Of a stretch of DNA of 64,000 nt, positions 17,432 to 25,376 are shown one piece after another. Position 1 is the stretch's first letter. Each line of letters begins with the position of its first letter. The translations under genes and the position numbers were made by a program. The notes below the pieces were generated by a model, which worked only from the letters and a program-made list of their open reading frames with translations, was not told the origin of the DNA and did no database searches. This stretch comes from Streptomyces sp. LHD-70. GTDB lineage: Bacteria; Actinomycetota; Actinomycetes; Streptomycetales; Streptomycetaceae. The stretch covers positions 1-64,000 of the forward strand of contig NZ_JAVIFW010000025.1 in assembly GCF_031157275.1 (NCBI RefSeq), written 5' to 3'.

Positions 17432-18130
17432 ATGCTGTTCTCCGGCAAGGGCAAGCACCGCCGTCTGACCAAGGCCGACAAGGCCACCCGCGTCCTCGCG
17501 CTCGCCGGTGTGGCCGGTGCCGCGGTCGCCGCGCCGATCGCCACCGCGGGCTCCGCCTCCGCCGCCACCGGCTCCGAGTGGGACGCCGTCGCCCAGTGCG
17601 AGGCCGGCGGCAACTGGTCGATCAACACCGGCAACGGCTACTACGGCGGCCTGCAGTTCTCGGCCTCCACCTGGAGCGGCTACGGCGGCGACAAGTACGC
17701 GGCCACCGCCGACCAGGCCACCAAGGCCCAGCAGATAGAGATCGGCGAGAAGGTCCTCGCCGGCCAGGGCAAGGGTGCCTGGCCGAACTGCGGCACCGGC
17801 CTCTCCAACGCCGCCTACGACGGCGGCGGTTCGGAGCAGCCCGCCGAGCAGGCCCCGCAGCAGCAGGCCGCCCCGCAGCAGGAGCGCAAGGCCGAGCAGC
17901 CCGCCTCCCGCTCGCAGGAGCGCGCCCCGCAGAAGACCGTCGAGACCCCGACCGGCAAGAAGGTCAAGAAGGGCGACGGCGAGTACAAGGTGAAGAAGGA
18001 CGACACGCTCTCCAAGATCGCCGAGGCGCACGACGTCAAGGGCGGCTGGAAGGCGCTGTTCGAGCTCAACAAGGACATCGTCGACGACGCCGACTTCATC
18101 TTCCCGGGCCAGCAGCTGCACCTGAAGTAA
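17432..18130 (+). CDS. rpfA: Resuscitation-promoting factor RpfA
   Basis: A 232-residue secreted muralytic enzyme. The signal peptide ends near SASA-AT (about 44). The Rpf domain has WDAVAQCEAGGNW with catalytic Glu57, NGYYGGLQFSASTW and paired cysteines. A Gln/Ala-rich linker precedes a C-terminal LysM (YKVKKDDTLSKIA to IFPGQQLHLK). It cleaves peptidoglycan during spore germination and growth. It is controlled by the c-di-AMP riboswitch directly upstream, and in S. coelicolor also reportedly by an antisense RNA. A GC-rich hairpin about 90 nt after the stop probably ends the transcript. Confidence 0.95.
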   Translation: MLFSGKGKHRRLTKADKATRVLALAGVAGAAVAAPIATAGSASAATGSEWDAVAQCEAGGNWSINTGNGYYGGLQFSASTWSGYGGDKYAATADQATKAQQIEIGEKVLAGQGKGAWPNCGTGLSNAAYDGGGSEQPAEQAPQQQAAPQQERKAEQPASRSQERAPQKTVETPTGKKVKKGDGEYKVKKDDTLSKIAEAHDVKGGWKALFELNKDIVDDADFIFPGQQLHLK

Positions 18131-18219
18131 GCAGCAGTACGCGCGGCACGCGGCCGGGGCGGAATCGGCACATCCCCCCACCAACCGCCCCCGGCCGCCC
18201 CGCCGCTGCCCCCCACACT

Positions 18220-18261
18220 CCCCGCCCCGGCGTGCATTCCCCCGTACGCGCCGGGGCGGGG
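18220..18261 (+). terminator. Hairpin terminator after rpfA
   Basis: CCCCGCCCCGGCG (18220-18232) and CGCCGGGGCGGGG (18249-18261) make a perfect 13-bp stem with a 16-nt loop and no T-run, as is common in Streptomyces. The rest of the 365-nt rpfA-eno gap holds the eno promoter region, with TAGGCT at 18401-18406 as a possible -10 box. Confidence 0.65.
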
Positions 18262-18495
18262 TCATGCCCGTACGAGCGGGCCGGCGCACATCGCGCTTAC
18301 CGCTCGGTAGTGTTGTTGTTCTTTGCCCTCAATGCGTGTCTTCGGGCCTCTTTTCGTCCCAGCGGGCGGGCGGCCGGGTGGCTGTGCCTCCGGAGGCGGT
18401 TAGGCTCGTGAGACGCAAGGCAAAGCATGGTCGGCCGCAACGGCGCGGTCCGCGTGCAAGCACAGCTATGCGTCACATCCCAGAAGGAGATGCTC

Positions 18496-19776
18496 GTGCC
18501 GTCCATCGACGTCGTCGTAGCCCGGGAAATCCTGGACTCCCGAGGCAACCCCACGGTCGAGGTCGAGGTCGGCCTCGACGACGGCAGCACGGGTCGTGCT
18601 GCCGTTCCGTCCGGCGCCTCCACCGGTGCCTTCGAGGCCATCGAACTCCGTGACGGTGACCCCAACCGTTACCAGGGCAAGGGCGTGGAGAAGGCCGTTC
18701 TCGCGGTCATCGAGCAGATCGGCCCGGAGCTCGTCGGGTACGACGCCACCGAGCAGCGCCTGATCGACCAGGCGATGTTCGACCTGGACGCCACCGACAA
18801 CAAGGGCTCGCTCGGCGCCAACGCCATCCTCGGCGTCTCCCTCGCCGTCGCCCACGCCGCCTCCGAGGCGAGCGACCTGCCGCTGTTCCGCTACCTCGGC
18901 GGCCCGAACGCGCACCTGCTGCCGGTGCCGATGATGAACATCCTGAACGGTGGGTCGCACGCCGACTCCAACGTGGACATCCAGGAGTTCATGATCGCCC
19001 CGATCGGCGCGGAGTCCTTCTCCGAGGCGCTGCGCTGGGGCACCGAGGTCTACCACACGCTGAAGAAGGTCCTGAAGAGCAAGGGCCTGGCCACCGGCCT
19101 CGGCGACGAGGGCGGCTTCGCCCCGAACCTCGGCTCCAACCGCGAGGCCCTCGACCTCATCCTCGAGGCCATCAAGGAGGCCGGTTACGTCCCCGGCCAG
19201 CAGATCGCCCTCGCCCTCGACGTCGCCGCCTCCGAGTTCTACAAGGACGGCACGTACAACTTCGAGGGCAAGGACCGCTCCGCCGCCGAGATGACCGAGT
19301 ACTACGAGGAGCTCGTCTCCGCGTACCCGCTCGTGTCCATCGAGGACCCGCTGTTCGAGGACGACTGGGCCGGCTGGAACGTCATCACCGAGAAGCTCGG
19401 CTCCAAGGTGCAGCTGGTGGGTGACGACCTGTTCGTCACCAACCCGGAGCGCCTGGCCCGCGGCATCGAGGAGAACTCGGCCAACGCCCTGCTGGTGAAG
19501 GTCAACCAGATCGGTTCGCTGACCGAGACCCTGGACGCCGTCGAGCTGGCCCAGCGCAACGGCTTCAAGTGCATGATGTCCCACCGCTCCGGCGAGACCG
19601 AGGACGTCACCATCGCCGACCTGGCCGTCGCCACCAACTGCGGCCAGATCAAGACCGGCGCCCCGGCCCGCTCCGAGCGCGTCGCCAAGTACAACCAGCT
19701 CCTTCGCATCGAGGAGATCCTGGACGACGCCGCGGTCTACGCCGGCCGCAGCGCCTTCCCGCGCTTCAAGGGCTGA
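18496..19776 (+). CDS. eno: Enolase (phosphopyruvate hydratase)
   Basis: A 426-residue glycolytic enzyme converting 2-phosphoglycerate to phosphoenolpyruvate, also a common RNA-degradosome and surface protein. Visible motifs are the N-terminal DSRGNPTVEVEV, loop SGASTGAFEA, DLDATDNKGSLGANAI, metal ligands around LDVAASEFY and SIEDPLFEDDW, and the signature LLVKVNQIGSLTET followed by MMSHRSGETED. The start is the GTG at 18496, 7 nt after a perfect AAGGAG; an ATG 6 nt upstream would overlap that site. Full length, no anomalies. Confidence 0.98.
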   Translation: MPSIDVVVAREILDSRGNPTVEVEVGLDDGSTGRAAVPSGASTGAFEAIELRDGDPNRYQGKGVEKAVLAVIEQIGPELVGYDATEQRLIDQAMFDLDATDNKGSLGANAILGVSLAVAHAASEASDLPLFRYLGGPNAHLLPVPMMNILNGGSHADSNVDIQEFMIAPIGAESFSEALRWGTEVYHTLKKVLKSKGLATGLGDEGGFAPNLGSNREALDLILEAIKEAGYVPGQQIALALDVAASEFYKDGTYNFEGKDRSAAEMTEYYEELVSAYPLVSIEDPLFEDDWAGWNVITEKLGSKVQLVGDDLFVTNPERLARGIEENSANALLVKVNQIGSLTETLDAVELAQRNGFKCMMSHRSGETEDVTIADLAVATNCGQIKTGAPARSERVAKYNQLLRIEEILDDAAVYAGRSAFPRFKG

Positions 19777-19798
19777 GCTGTAGGCACCCTGTAGTTAC

Positions 19799-19841
19799 GT
19801 ACGTCCCCGCACCCGGTCCCGTACCGTGTGCGGGGACGTAC
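19799..19841 (+). terminator. Hairpin between eno and divIC
   Basis: A perfect 14-bp inverted repeat: GTACGTCCCCGCAC (19799-19812) and GTGCGGGGACGTAC (19828-19841) with a 15-nt loop. It starts 22 nt after the eno stop and ends 25 nt before divIC, so it may end or attenuate eno transcripts reading into divIC. Confidence 0.65.
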
Positions 19842-19866
19842 GCGCGTGTGAACGGGAGGCGGGGAC

Positions 19867-20355
19867 ATGGCCGTGAAGGACCGGGACCGGTTCTCCACCG
19901 CGACCAGGCTGCGGCTGTTCGGCGAGCAGACCGCGGCGCGCGTCTACCGCTCCCAGTCCCGCCGCCAGGCCCGCCGCTCCCGCCTCACCGGCCGCGCGGC
20001 GCTGCTCGCCCTGGTCCTCTGCTCGCTGATCGTGGCGCTCGCGTACCCGATACGGCAGTACGTGGCGCAGCGCGCGGACATAGAGGAGCAGGAGCAGAAG
20101 CTGGCCGAGGCCCGCGAGCAGACCGAGAAGCTCCGCGACTCCAAGGCGCGCTGGCGCGACCCGGCGTACGTGGAGCGGCAGGCCCGCGAGCGGCTGCACA
20201 TGGTGCTCCCCGGCGAGACCGGGTACACCGTGGTGGACCCGAGCGGCGGCCGCGTGCGCACCACCGAACCGGGAGCGGCCGACCGCGCCTGGTACAGCAA
20301 CCTCTTCGACGGCGTCGACAAGGCGGACCACCGCGGCGCCGAAGCCGACAACTGA
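19867..20355 (+). CDS. divIC: Septum formation initiator, DivIC/FtsB family
   Basis: A 162-residue bitopic division protein. A basic N-terminal cytosolic part (1-42) is followed by one membrane helix (about 45-62, ALLALVLCSLIVALAY) and a coiled coil (about 68-95, EEQEQKLAEAREQTEKLRD). A conserved WRDPAYVERQARERLHMVLPGE follows, typical of the family. In Streptomyces, DivIC/FtsB-type proteins act with FtsL and FtsQ in sporulation septation. An ATG with GGAGGCGGGG just upstream supports the start. It lies downstream of eno as in other streptomycetes. Confidence 0.92.
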   Translation: MAVKDRDRFSTATRLRLFGEQTAARVYRSQSRRQARRSRLTGRAALLALVLCSLIVALAYPIRQYVAQRADIEEQEQKLAEAREQTEKLRDSKARWRDPAYVERQARERLHMVLPGETGYTVVDPSGGRVRTTEPGAADRAWYSNLFDGVDKADHRGAEADN

Positions 20356-20366
20356 CCGCCCTTCTC

Positions 20367-20413
20367 CGACCCGTACTTTCTTCGACCCGTACTTCCTCGA
20401 CCCGTACTTTCTT
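20367..20413. repeat. Short tandem repeat upstream of the DUF501 gene
   Basis: Three copies of CGACCCGTACTTYCTT at 20367-20382, 20383-20397 (one base shorter) and 20398-20413, followed by a partial CGACCTC. They lie in the 88-nt gap after divIC and make the leader pyrimidine-rich. Confidence 0.85.
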
Positions 20414-20443
20414 CGACCTCACCGAAAGAACACGAGCACCGGC

Positions 20444-20995
20444 ATGGAAACGCCCCCGCCCTCCACCCCGCGCACCGAGCCGACCGACGCGGACGTCGCG
20501 GCCTTCAAGCAGCAGCTCGGCCGCCCGCCGCGCGGCCTGCGGGCCATCGTCCACCGCTGCCCGTGCGGTCAGCCCGATGTGGTGGAGACGGCGCCGCGGC
20601 TGCCCGACGGCACGCCGTTCCCGACGCTGTACTACCTGACGTGCCCGAAGGCCGCCTCGGCGATCGGCACCCTTGAGGCCAACGGCGTCATGAAGGAGAT
20701 GACGGAGCGGCTCGCCACGGACCCGGAGCTCGCCGCCGCGTACCGCGCCGCGCACGAGGACTACATCCGCCGCCGCGACGAGATCGAGGTGCTCCAGGGC
20801 TTCCCGTCGGCGGGCGGCATGCCGGACCGGGTGAAGTGCCTGCACGTCCTCGTCGGCCACTCGCTCGCCGCGGGCCCCGGGGTGAACCCGCTCGGCGACG
20901 AGGCCATCGCGATGCTGCCGGAGTGGTGGCGCAAGGGCGCGTGCGTGACGCTTCCCGAGGACAAGCCGGAAGACCAGCCGGAGGAGACCGTATGA
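20444..20995 (+). CDS. DUF501 family protein
   Basis: 183 residues, soluble. It has the conserved DUF501 core: AFKQQLGRPPRGLRAIVHRC, CPCGQPDVVET, FPTLYYLTCPKA, and DRVKCLHVLVGHSLAAGPGVNPLGDEA. Conserved Cys and His residues suggest a metal site, but the function is unknown. The family almost always sits between divIC and ppx in actinobacteria, as here. The stop overlaps the ATG of ppx in ATGA, so the two are translationally coupled. Confidence 0.9.
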   Translation: METPPPSTPRTEPTDADVAAFKQQLGRPPRGLRAIVHRCPCGQPDVVETAPRLPDGTPFPTLYYLTCPKAASAIGTLEANGVMKEMTERLATDPELAAAYRAAHEDYIRRRDEIEVLQGFPSAGGMPDRVKCLHVLVGHSLAAGPGVNPLGDEAIAMLPEWWRKGACVTLPEDKPEDQPEETV

Positions 20996-21933
20996 CCCGC
21001 GTCGCCGCCATCGACTGCGGTACGAACTCCATCCGCCTGCTCGTCGCGGACGCCGACCCCGAGACCGGTCAACTGGTCGATCTGGACCGGCGGATGACGA
21101 TCGTGCGGCTCGGCCAGGACGTCGACAGGACCGGCCGGCTCGCCCCCGAGGCGCTGGAGCGTACGTTCGCGGCATGCCGTGAGTACGCCGAGATCATCAG
21201 GGAGCACGGCGTCGAGCACCTCCGGTTCGTGGCCACGTCGGCCTCGCGGGACGCGGAGAACCGGGACGAGTTCGTGCGCGGTGTCGTCGACATCCTGGGC
21301 GTGGAGCCCGAGGTGATCACCGGCGACCAGGAGGCGGAGTTCTCCTTCAACGGCGCCACCAAGGAGCTGACGGAGTCCGGCCTGCACACCCCTTACCTGG
21401 TCGTGGACATCGGCGGCGGCTCGACCGAGTTCGTCGTCGGGGACGTGGACGGGGTGCGCGCCGCCCGCTCCGTGGACGTCGGCTGTGTGCGCATGACGGA
21501 GCGCCATCTCGTGCGGGACGGCGCGGTCGCGGACCCGCCCTCCGAGGCGCAGGTGGCGGCCATCCGCGCGGACGTCGCCGAGGCCCTCGACCTGGCCGAG
21601 CGGACGGTGCCGATCGGCTCGGCCCGCACCCTGGTCGGCCTGGCGGGCTCGGTCACGACGGTCGCCGCGATCGCCCTCGGCCTGCAGAGGTACGAGTCGG
21701 CGGCGATCCACCACTCCCGGATCCCCTTCGCCCAGGTCAAGAAGATCACCGAGCAGCTGCTCGGCTCGACGCACGCGGAGCGCGCCGCGATCGGCCCGAT
21801 GCACCCGGGCCGCGTGGATGTGATCGGCGCGGGCGCCCTCGTACTGCTGATGATCATGGAACGCATCGGCGCGGACGAGGTCGTCGTGAGCGAGCACGAC
21901 ATCCTGGATGGCATCGCCTGGTCGCTCGCCTGA
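20992..21933 (+). CDS. ppx: Ppx/GppA phosphatase (exopolyphosphatase)
   Basis: 313 residues of the actin-like ASKHA fold. Phosphate-binding loops are AIDCGTNSIRLLV at the N-terminus and VVDIGGGSTEFVVG at about 143-156, and the LVGLAGSVTTVAA loop follows. The enzyme removes terminal phosphate from polyphosphate or hydrolyses pppGpp; this short form lacks the C-terminal HD domain of E. coli Ppx, as is normal in actinobacteria. ATG preceded by GGAGGAG, overlapping the DUF501 stop. Confidence 0.93.
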   Translation: MTRVAAIDCGTNSIRLLVADADPETGQLVDLDRRMTIVRLGQDVDRTGRLAPEALERTFAACREYAEIIREHGVEHLRFVATSASRDAENRDEFVRGVVDILGVEPEVITGDQEAEFSFNGATKELTESGLHTPYLVVDIGGGSTEFVVGDVDGVRAARSVDVGCVRMTERHLVRDGAVADPPSEAQVAAIRADVAEALDLAERTVPIGSARTLVGLAGSVTTVAAIALGLQRYESAAIHHSRIPFAQVKKITEQLLGSTHAERAAIGPMHPGRVDVIGAGALVLLMIMERIGADEVVVSEHDILDGIAWSLA

Positions 21934-21987
21934 GGCGCCTTGGATTCCTTGGTGGCGGGCCGGGTCGACCGGGTCGCCGAGAAAGTT

Positions 21988-22003
21988 CGTGAACTTCTTC
22001 ACA
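21988..22003. promoter_or_regulatory. Likely Rex operator upstream of ndh
   Basis: CGTGAACTTCTTCACA matches the Streptomyces Rex operator TGTGAACNNNTTCACA at every defined position except the first. It lies in the 378-nt ppx-ndh gap, about 310 nt before the ndh start. Rex is the NADH/NAD+-sensing repressor of respiratory genes, so an operator here fits NDH-2 control. Overlapping it is the palindrome AAGTTC-GT-GAACTT (21983-21996). Confidence 0.7.
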
Positions 22004-22311
22004 AGGAAAAGGGGTCCGATGGGCGTCTCGGTGCGCCTCTCGTCCTGAATGGTGGGCTCCGCCGGACCTCACCCTAGGTTTCAGAGGCGTATCGGGCGGC
22101 GGTAACCGCCGGGAAACCGGGCCGTGGTCAACTCGGGATCACTCCCGGAGCGGCAGCTCAGCGGCGGTCTCAACGCGTTCGGCCGGTCCGATGGTTCCCC
22201 AGCCGGGCCATGACCTCGGTCACGTGGGTGGCGGAGTGTAGCAGAGGGTGTCGAGACCCTTGTGAAGGGGCTCACGAGCGACCCCTCATCGGGGGGTGGA
22301 TACTCGATGGC

Positions 22312-23721
22312 ATGAGCACCACGGAGCGTCCCAGGATCCTCGTTGTAGGCGGTGGGTACGTAGGCCTGTACGCAGCTCGGCGCATTCTCAAGAAGATGCG
22401 CTACGGCGAGGCGACCGTCACGGTCGTCGACCCCCGGTCGTACATGACGTACCAGCCCTTCCTCCCCGAAGCTGCTGCCGGCAGCATCTCGCCTCGGCAT
22501 GTCGTCGTCCCGCTGCGACGCGTGCTGCCCAAGGCTGAGGTGCTCACCGGCCGAGTCACCACCATCGATCAGGACCGCAAGGTCGCCACGGTCGCGCCGC
22601 TCGTCGGCGAGGCCTACGAGCTGCCCTTCGACTACCTGGTCATCGCGATGGGCGCGGTCTCCCGCACCTTCCCGATCCCCGGCCTCGCCGAGCAGGGCAT
22701 CGGTATGAAGGGCATCGAGGAGGCCATCGGCCTGCGCAACCACGTCCTCGAGCAGCTCGACAAGGCCGACTCCACGACTGACGAGGACGTCCGCCGCAAG
22801 GCGTTGACCTTCGTCTTCGTGGGCGGTGGCTTCGCTGGTGCGGAGACCATCGGCGAGGTCGAGGACATGGCCCGGGACGCGGCGAAGTACTACACCAACG
22901 TGTCCCGCGAGGACATGCGCTTCATCCTCGTGGACGCCGCCGACAAGATCCTCCCCGAGGTCGGCCCGAAGCTCGGGCAGTACGGCAAGGAGCACCTGGA
23001 GAGCCGTGGCGTCGAGGTCTACCTCTCGACCTCCATGGACTCCTGCATCGACGGCCACGTGGTGCTGAAGAACGGCCTCGAGGTCGACTCCAACACGATC
23101 GTGTGGACCGCCGGTGTGAAGCCCAACCCGGTGCTCTCCCGCTTCGGTCTGCCGCTCGGCCCGCGCGGCCACGTGGACACCCAGGCCACCCTCCAGGTCC
23201 AGGGCACCGACTACATCTGGGCCGCGGGCGACAACGCGCAGGTTCCGGACATGGTCGGCCGCAAGGCGGGCAACGAGAACGCCTGGTGCCCGCCGAACGC
23301 CCAGCACGCGCTGCGTCAGTCGAAGGTCCTCGGCGACAACGTGATCTCCGGTATGCGGGGCTTCCCGCAGAAGGAGTACAGCCACGCCAACAAGGGTGCG
23401 GTCGCCGGTCTCGGCCTGCACAAGGGCGTCGCGATGATCGTCATGGGCAAGATGAAGATCAAGCTCAAGGGCCGTCTCGCCTGGTACATGCACCGCGCGT
23501 ACCACGGCATGGCGATGCCGACGTACAACCGCAAGATCCGTGTCTTCGCGGACTGGACCCTCGGCATGTTCCTCAAGCGCGAGGTCGTCTCCCTCGGTGC
23601 GATGGAGTCGCCGCGCGAGGAGTTCTACGAGGCCGCCAAGCCCGCCCCGGTCGCGCCGCCGGCCGCCGAGGCCGCCGACAGCAAGTCCGACGCCAAGTCG
23701 GAGAAGGCCAAGGCCTCCTGA
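22312..23721 (+). CDS. ndh: Type II NADH dehydrogenase (NDH-2)
   Basis: A 469-residue single-subunit NADH:quinone oxidoreductase, peripheral on the inner membrane face. It has the FAD-binding GGGYVGLYAARR near residue 12, a second Rossmann motif for NADH (VFVGGGFAGAE, about 170), and the FAD-binding IWAAGDNAQVPD near 300. A C-terminal amphipathic membrane-binding part follows, then a short Ala/Lys-rich tail. It feeds electrons into the quinone pool without pumping protons. The ATG at 22312 fits the family start better than the in-frame ATG at 22210. The likely Rex operator upstream suggests redox control. Confidence 0.95.
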   Translation: MSTTERPRILVVGGGYVGLYAARRILKKMRYGEATVTVVDPRSYMTYQPFLPEAAAGSISPRHVVVPLRRVLPKAEVLTGRVTTIDQDRKVATVAPLVGEAYELPFDYLVIAMGAVSRTFPIPGLAEQGIGMKGIEEAIGLRNHVLEQLDKADSTTDEDVRRKALTFVFVGGGFAGAETIGEVEDMARDAAKYYTNVSREDMRFILVDAADKILPEVGPKLGQYGKEHLESRGVEVYLSTSMDSCIDGHVVLKNGLEVDSNTIVWTAGVKPNPVLSRFGLPLGPRGHVDTQATLQVQGTDYIWAAGDNAQVPDMVGRKAGNENAWCPPNAQHALRQSKVLGDNVISGMRGFPQKEYSHANKGAVAGLGLHKGVAMIVMGKMKIKLKGRLAWYMHRAYHGMAMPTYNRKIRVFADWTLGMFLKREVVSLGAMESPREEFYEAAKPAPVAPPAAEAADSKSDAKSEKAKAS

Positions 23722-23740
23722 GCCCCGGCTCACCCGTCAG

Positions 23741-23795
23741 ACCCCGCAGGGGCCGCCCGCCATCCGTGGTGCGGGCGGCCCCTGCGGGGTTTCTG
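23741..23795 (+). terminator. Strong rho-independent terminator after ndh
   Basis: A perfect 20-bp inverted repeat: arms 23741-23760 and 23771-23790 with a 10-nt loop, followed by TTTCT. It starts 19 nt after the ndh stop and is a textbook intrinsic terminator. Confidence 0.92.
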
Positions 23796-23930
23796 CGATC
23801 CCAGGGACGGTTCGGTGTGCCGAGGCAACTGTTTTGCGATCCTTTTATGCCGCAACGGGACTGCGCGCGCCCCCTGTTGGTGTTTACGTGGTGTTGGACC
23901 TACCGGTAAAGACCAGGAAGGTGACACGCC

Positions 23931-25220
23931 ATGGCAGACGCCGCGCTGCGGCTGAGGACTCTCGCCGAGCAACTCCTCGGAGCCCCGCTCCCCGTCCGCA
24001 TCCGTGCCTGGGACGGCAGCGAGGAGGGTCCCCCCGGCGCTCCCACCTTGGTCGTACGTAACCGCCGCGCCCTGCGCCGGATCCTCTTCAGGCCCGGCGA
24101 ACTGGGCATGGCCCGTGCCTGGGTGGCCGGAGACCTGGAGGTCGAGGGCGACCTCTACGCCGCCCTCGACCTGATCTCCGAGCTGATCTGGGAGCGCGCC
24201 GAGGACGCCTCGCGCCCCTCGCTGCGCGACCCCGACACCCGCGCCGCGATCCGCGAGCTGCTCTCCCTCGCCGGACCACTGCTCCTGCCCCCCGCCCCGC
24301 CCGTCGAGGAGATCGGCCGGCGCAGCGGCCCCCTGCACACCAAGATCCGCGACCGCCAGGCCATCAGCCACCACTACGACGTCGGCAACGACTTCTACGA
24401 ACTCGTCCTCGGGCCGTCGATGGTCTACTCCTGCGCGTACTGGGAATCGCAGGACGCGAGCCTGGAGGACGCCCAGCGGGACAAGCTCGAACTCATCTGC
24501 CGCAAGCTGGAGTTGACCCCCGGGCAGCGCCTGCTCGACGTCGGCTGCGGCTGGGGCTCCCTGGCCATCCACGCGGCCCGCGAGCACGGCGTCCAGGTCG
24601 TCGGCGTCACGCTCTCCCAGGAGCAGGCGGCGTACGCCCGCAAGCGGATCGCGGACGAGGGCCTCACCGACCGGATCGAGATCCGCGTCCAGGACTACCG
24701 CGACGTCAGGGACGGCCCGTACGACGCGATCTCCTCCGTCGGGATGGCCGAACACGTCGGCAGGGTGCGGTACTTGGGGTACGCGCACGACCTGTACGCC
24801 CTCCTGAAGCCCGGCGGGCGGCTCCTCAACCACCAGATCGCGCGCCGGCCCGTGGGCGACGAGACGGGCTACAGCGTGGACGAGTTCATCGACGCGTACG
24901 TCTTCCCCGACGGCGAGCTGGCCCCCGTGGGCCGTACGGTCTCGCTCCTGGAGGAGGCGGGCTTCGAGGTCCGCGACGTGCAGGCGATCCGCGAGCACTA
25001 CGCGCTGACGCTGCGGCAGTGGGTGGCCAACCTGGAGGACGCGTGGCCGCGCGCGCTGCGGCTTGTCTCGCCGGGGCGGGCGCGGGTGTGGCGCCTCTAC
25101 ATGGCCGCTTCCGCGCTGGCCTTCGAGCGGAACCGGATCGGGGTGAACCAGGTGTTGGCGGTGCGGACTGAGGAGTCCGGCACTGCCGGCGTGCCGCTGC
25201 GGACGCGGGGCTGGCGGTAA
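23931..25220 (+). CDS. cfa: Cyclopropane-fatty-acyl-phospholipid synthase family methyltransferase
   Basis: 429 residues. It transfers a methylene group from S-adenosylmethionine to unsaturated acyl chains of membrane lipids. The N-terminal lipid-binding part (about 1-135) precedes HHYDVGNDFYELVLGPSMVY and the SAM motif LLDVGCGWGSLA (about 198-209). SSVGMAEHVG and HQIARRP follow, and the last third includes the conserved EHYALTLRQW. An AGGAAGG lies about 10 nt upstream of the ATG. It is flanked by terminators on both sides, so it is a single-gene unit. Confidence 0.93.
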   Translation: MADAALRLRTLAEQLLGAPLPVRIRAWDGSEEGPPGAPTLVVRNRRALRRILFRPGELGMARAWVAGDLEVEGDLYAALDLISELIWERAEDASRPSLRDPDTRAAIRELLSLAGPLLLPPAPPVEEIGRRSGPLHTKIRDRQAISHHYDVGNDFYELVLGPSMVYSCAYWESQDASLEDAQRDKLELICRKLELTPGQRLLDVGCGWGSLAIHAAREHGVQVVGVTLSQEQAAYARKRIADEGLTDRIEIRVQDYRDVRDGPYDAISSVGMAEHVGRVRYLGYAHDLYALLKPGGRLLNHQIARRPVGDETGYSVDEFIDAYVFPDGELAPVGRTVSLLEEAGFEVRDVQAIREHYALTLRQWVANLEDAWPRALRLVSPGRARVWRLYMAASALAFERNRIGVNQVLAVRTEESGTAGVPLRTRGWR

Positions 25221-25289
25221 CTGGGGGCGCCGCCCCCAGCCCTCCGCTCCTCAAACGCCGGAGGGGCTGAATTCTCACCCCTCCGGCGT
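25221..25289 (+). terminator. Terminator and family A repeat after cfa
   Basis: CTGGGGGC-GCC-GCCCCCAG (25221-25239) starts at the base after the cfa stop. It is followed by a family A repeat copy in reverse orientation: ACGCCGGAGGGG (25255-25266) and CCCCTCCGGCGT (25278-25289). It lies between convergent genes, so it may stop transcription from both sides. Confidence 0.8.
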
Positions 25290-25376
25290 TCGGCCGCGGC
25301 GCCGTCGTGGCTGGTCGCGCCCCGCGGCGGAGCCGCAAGTGTCACAGCCCCGCGCCCCTGTCGGGGCCCGTACCCC

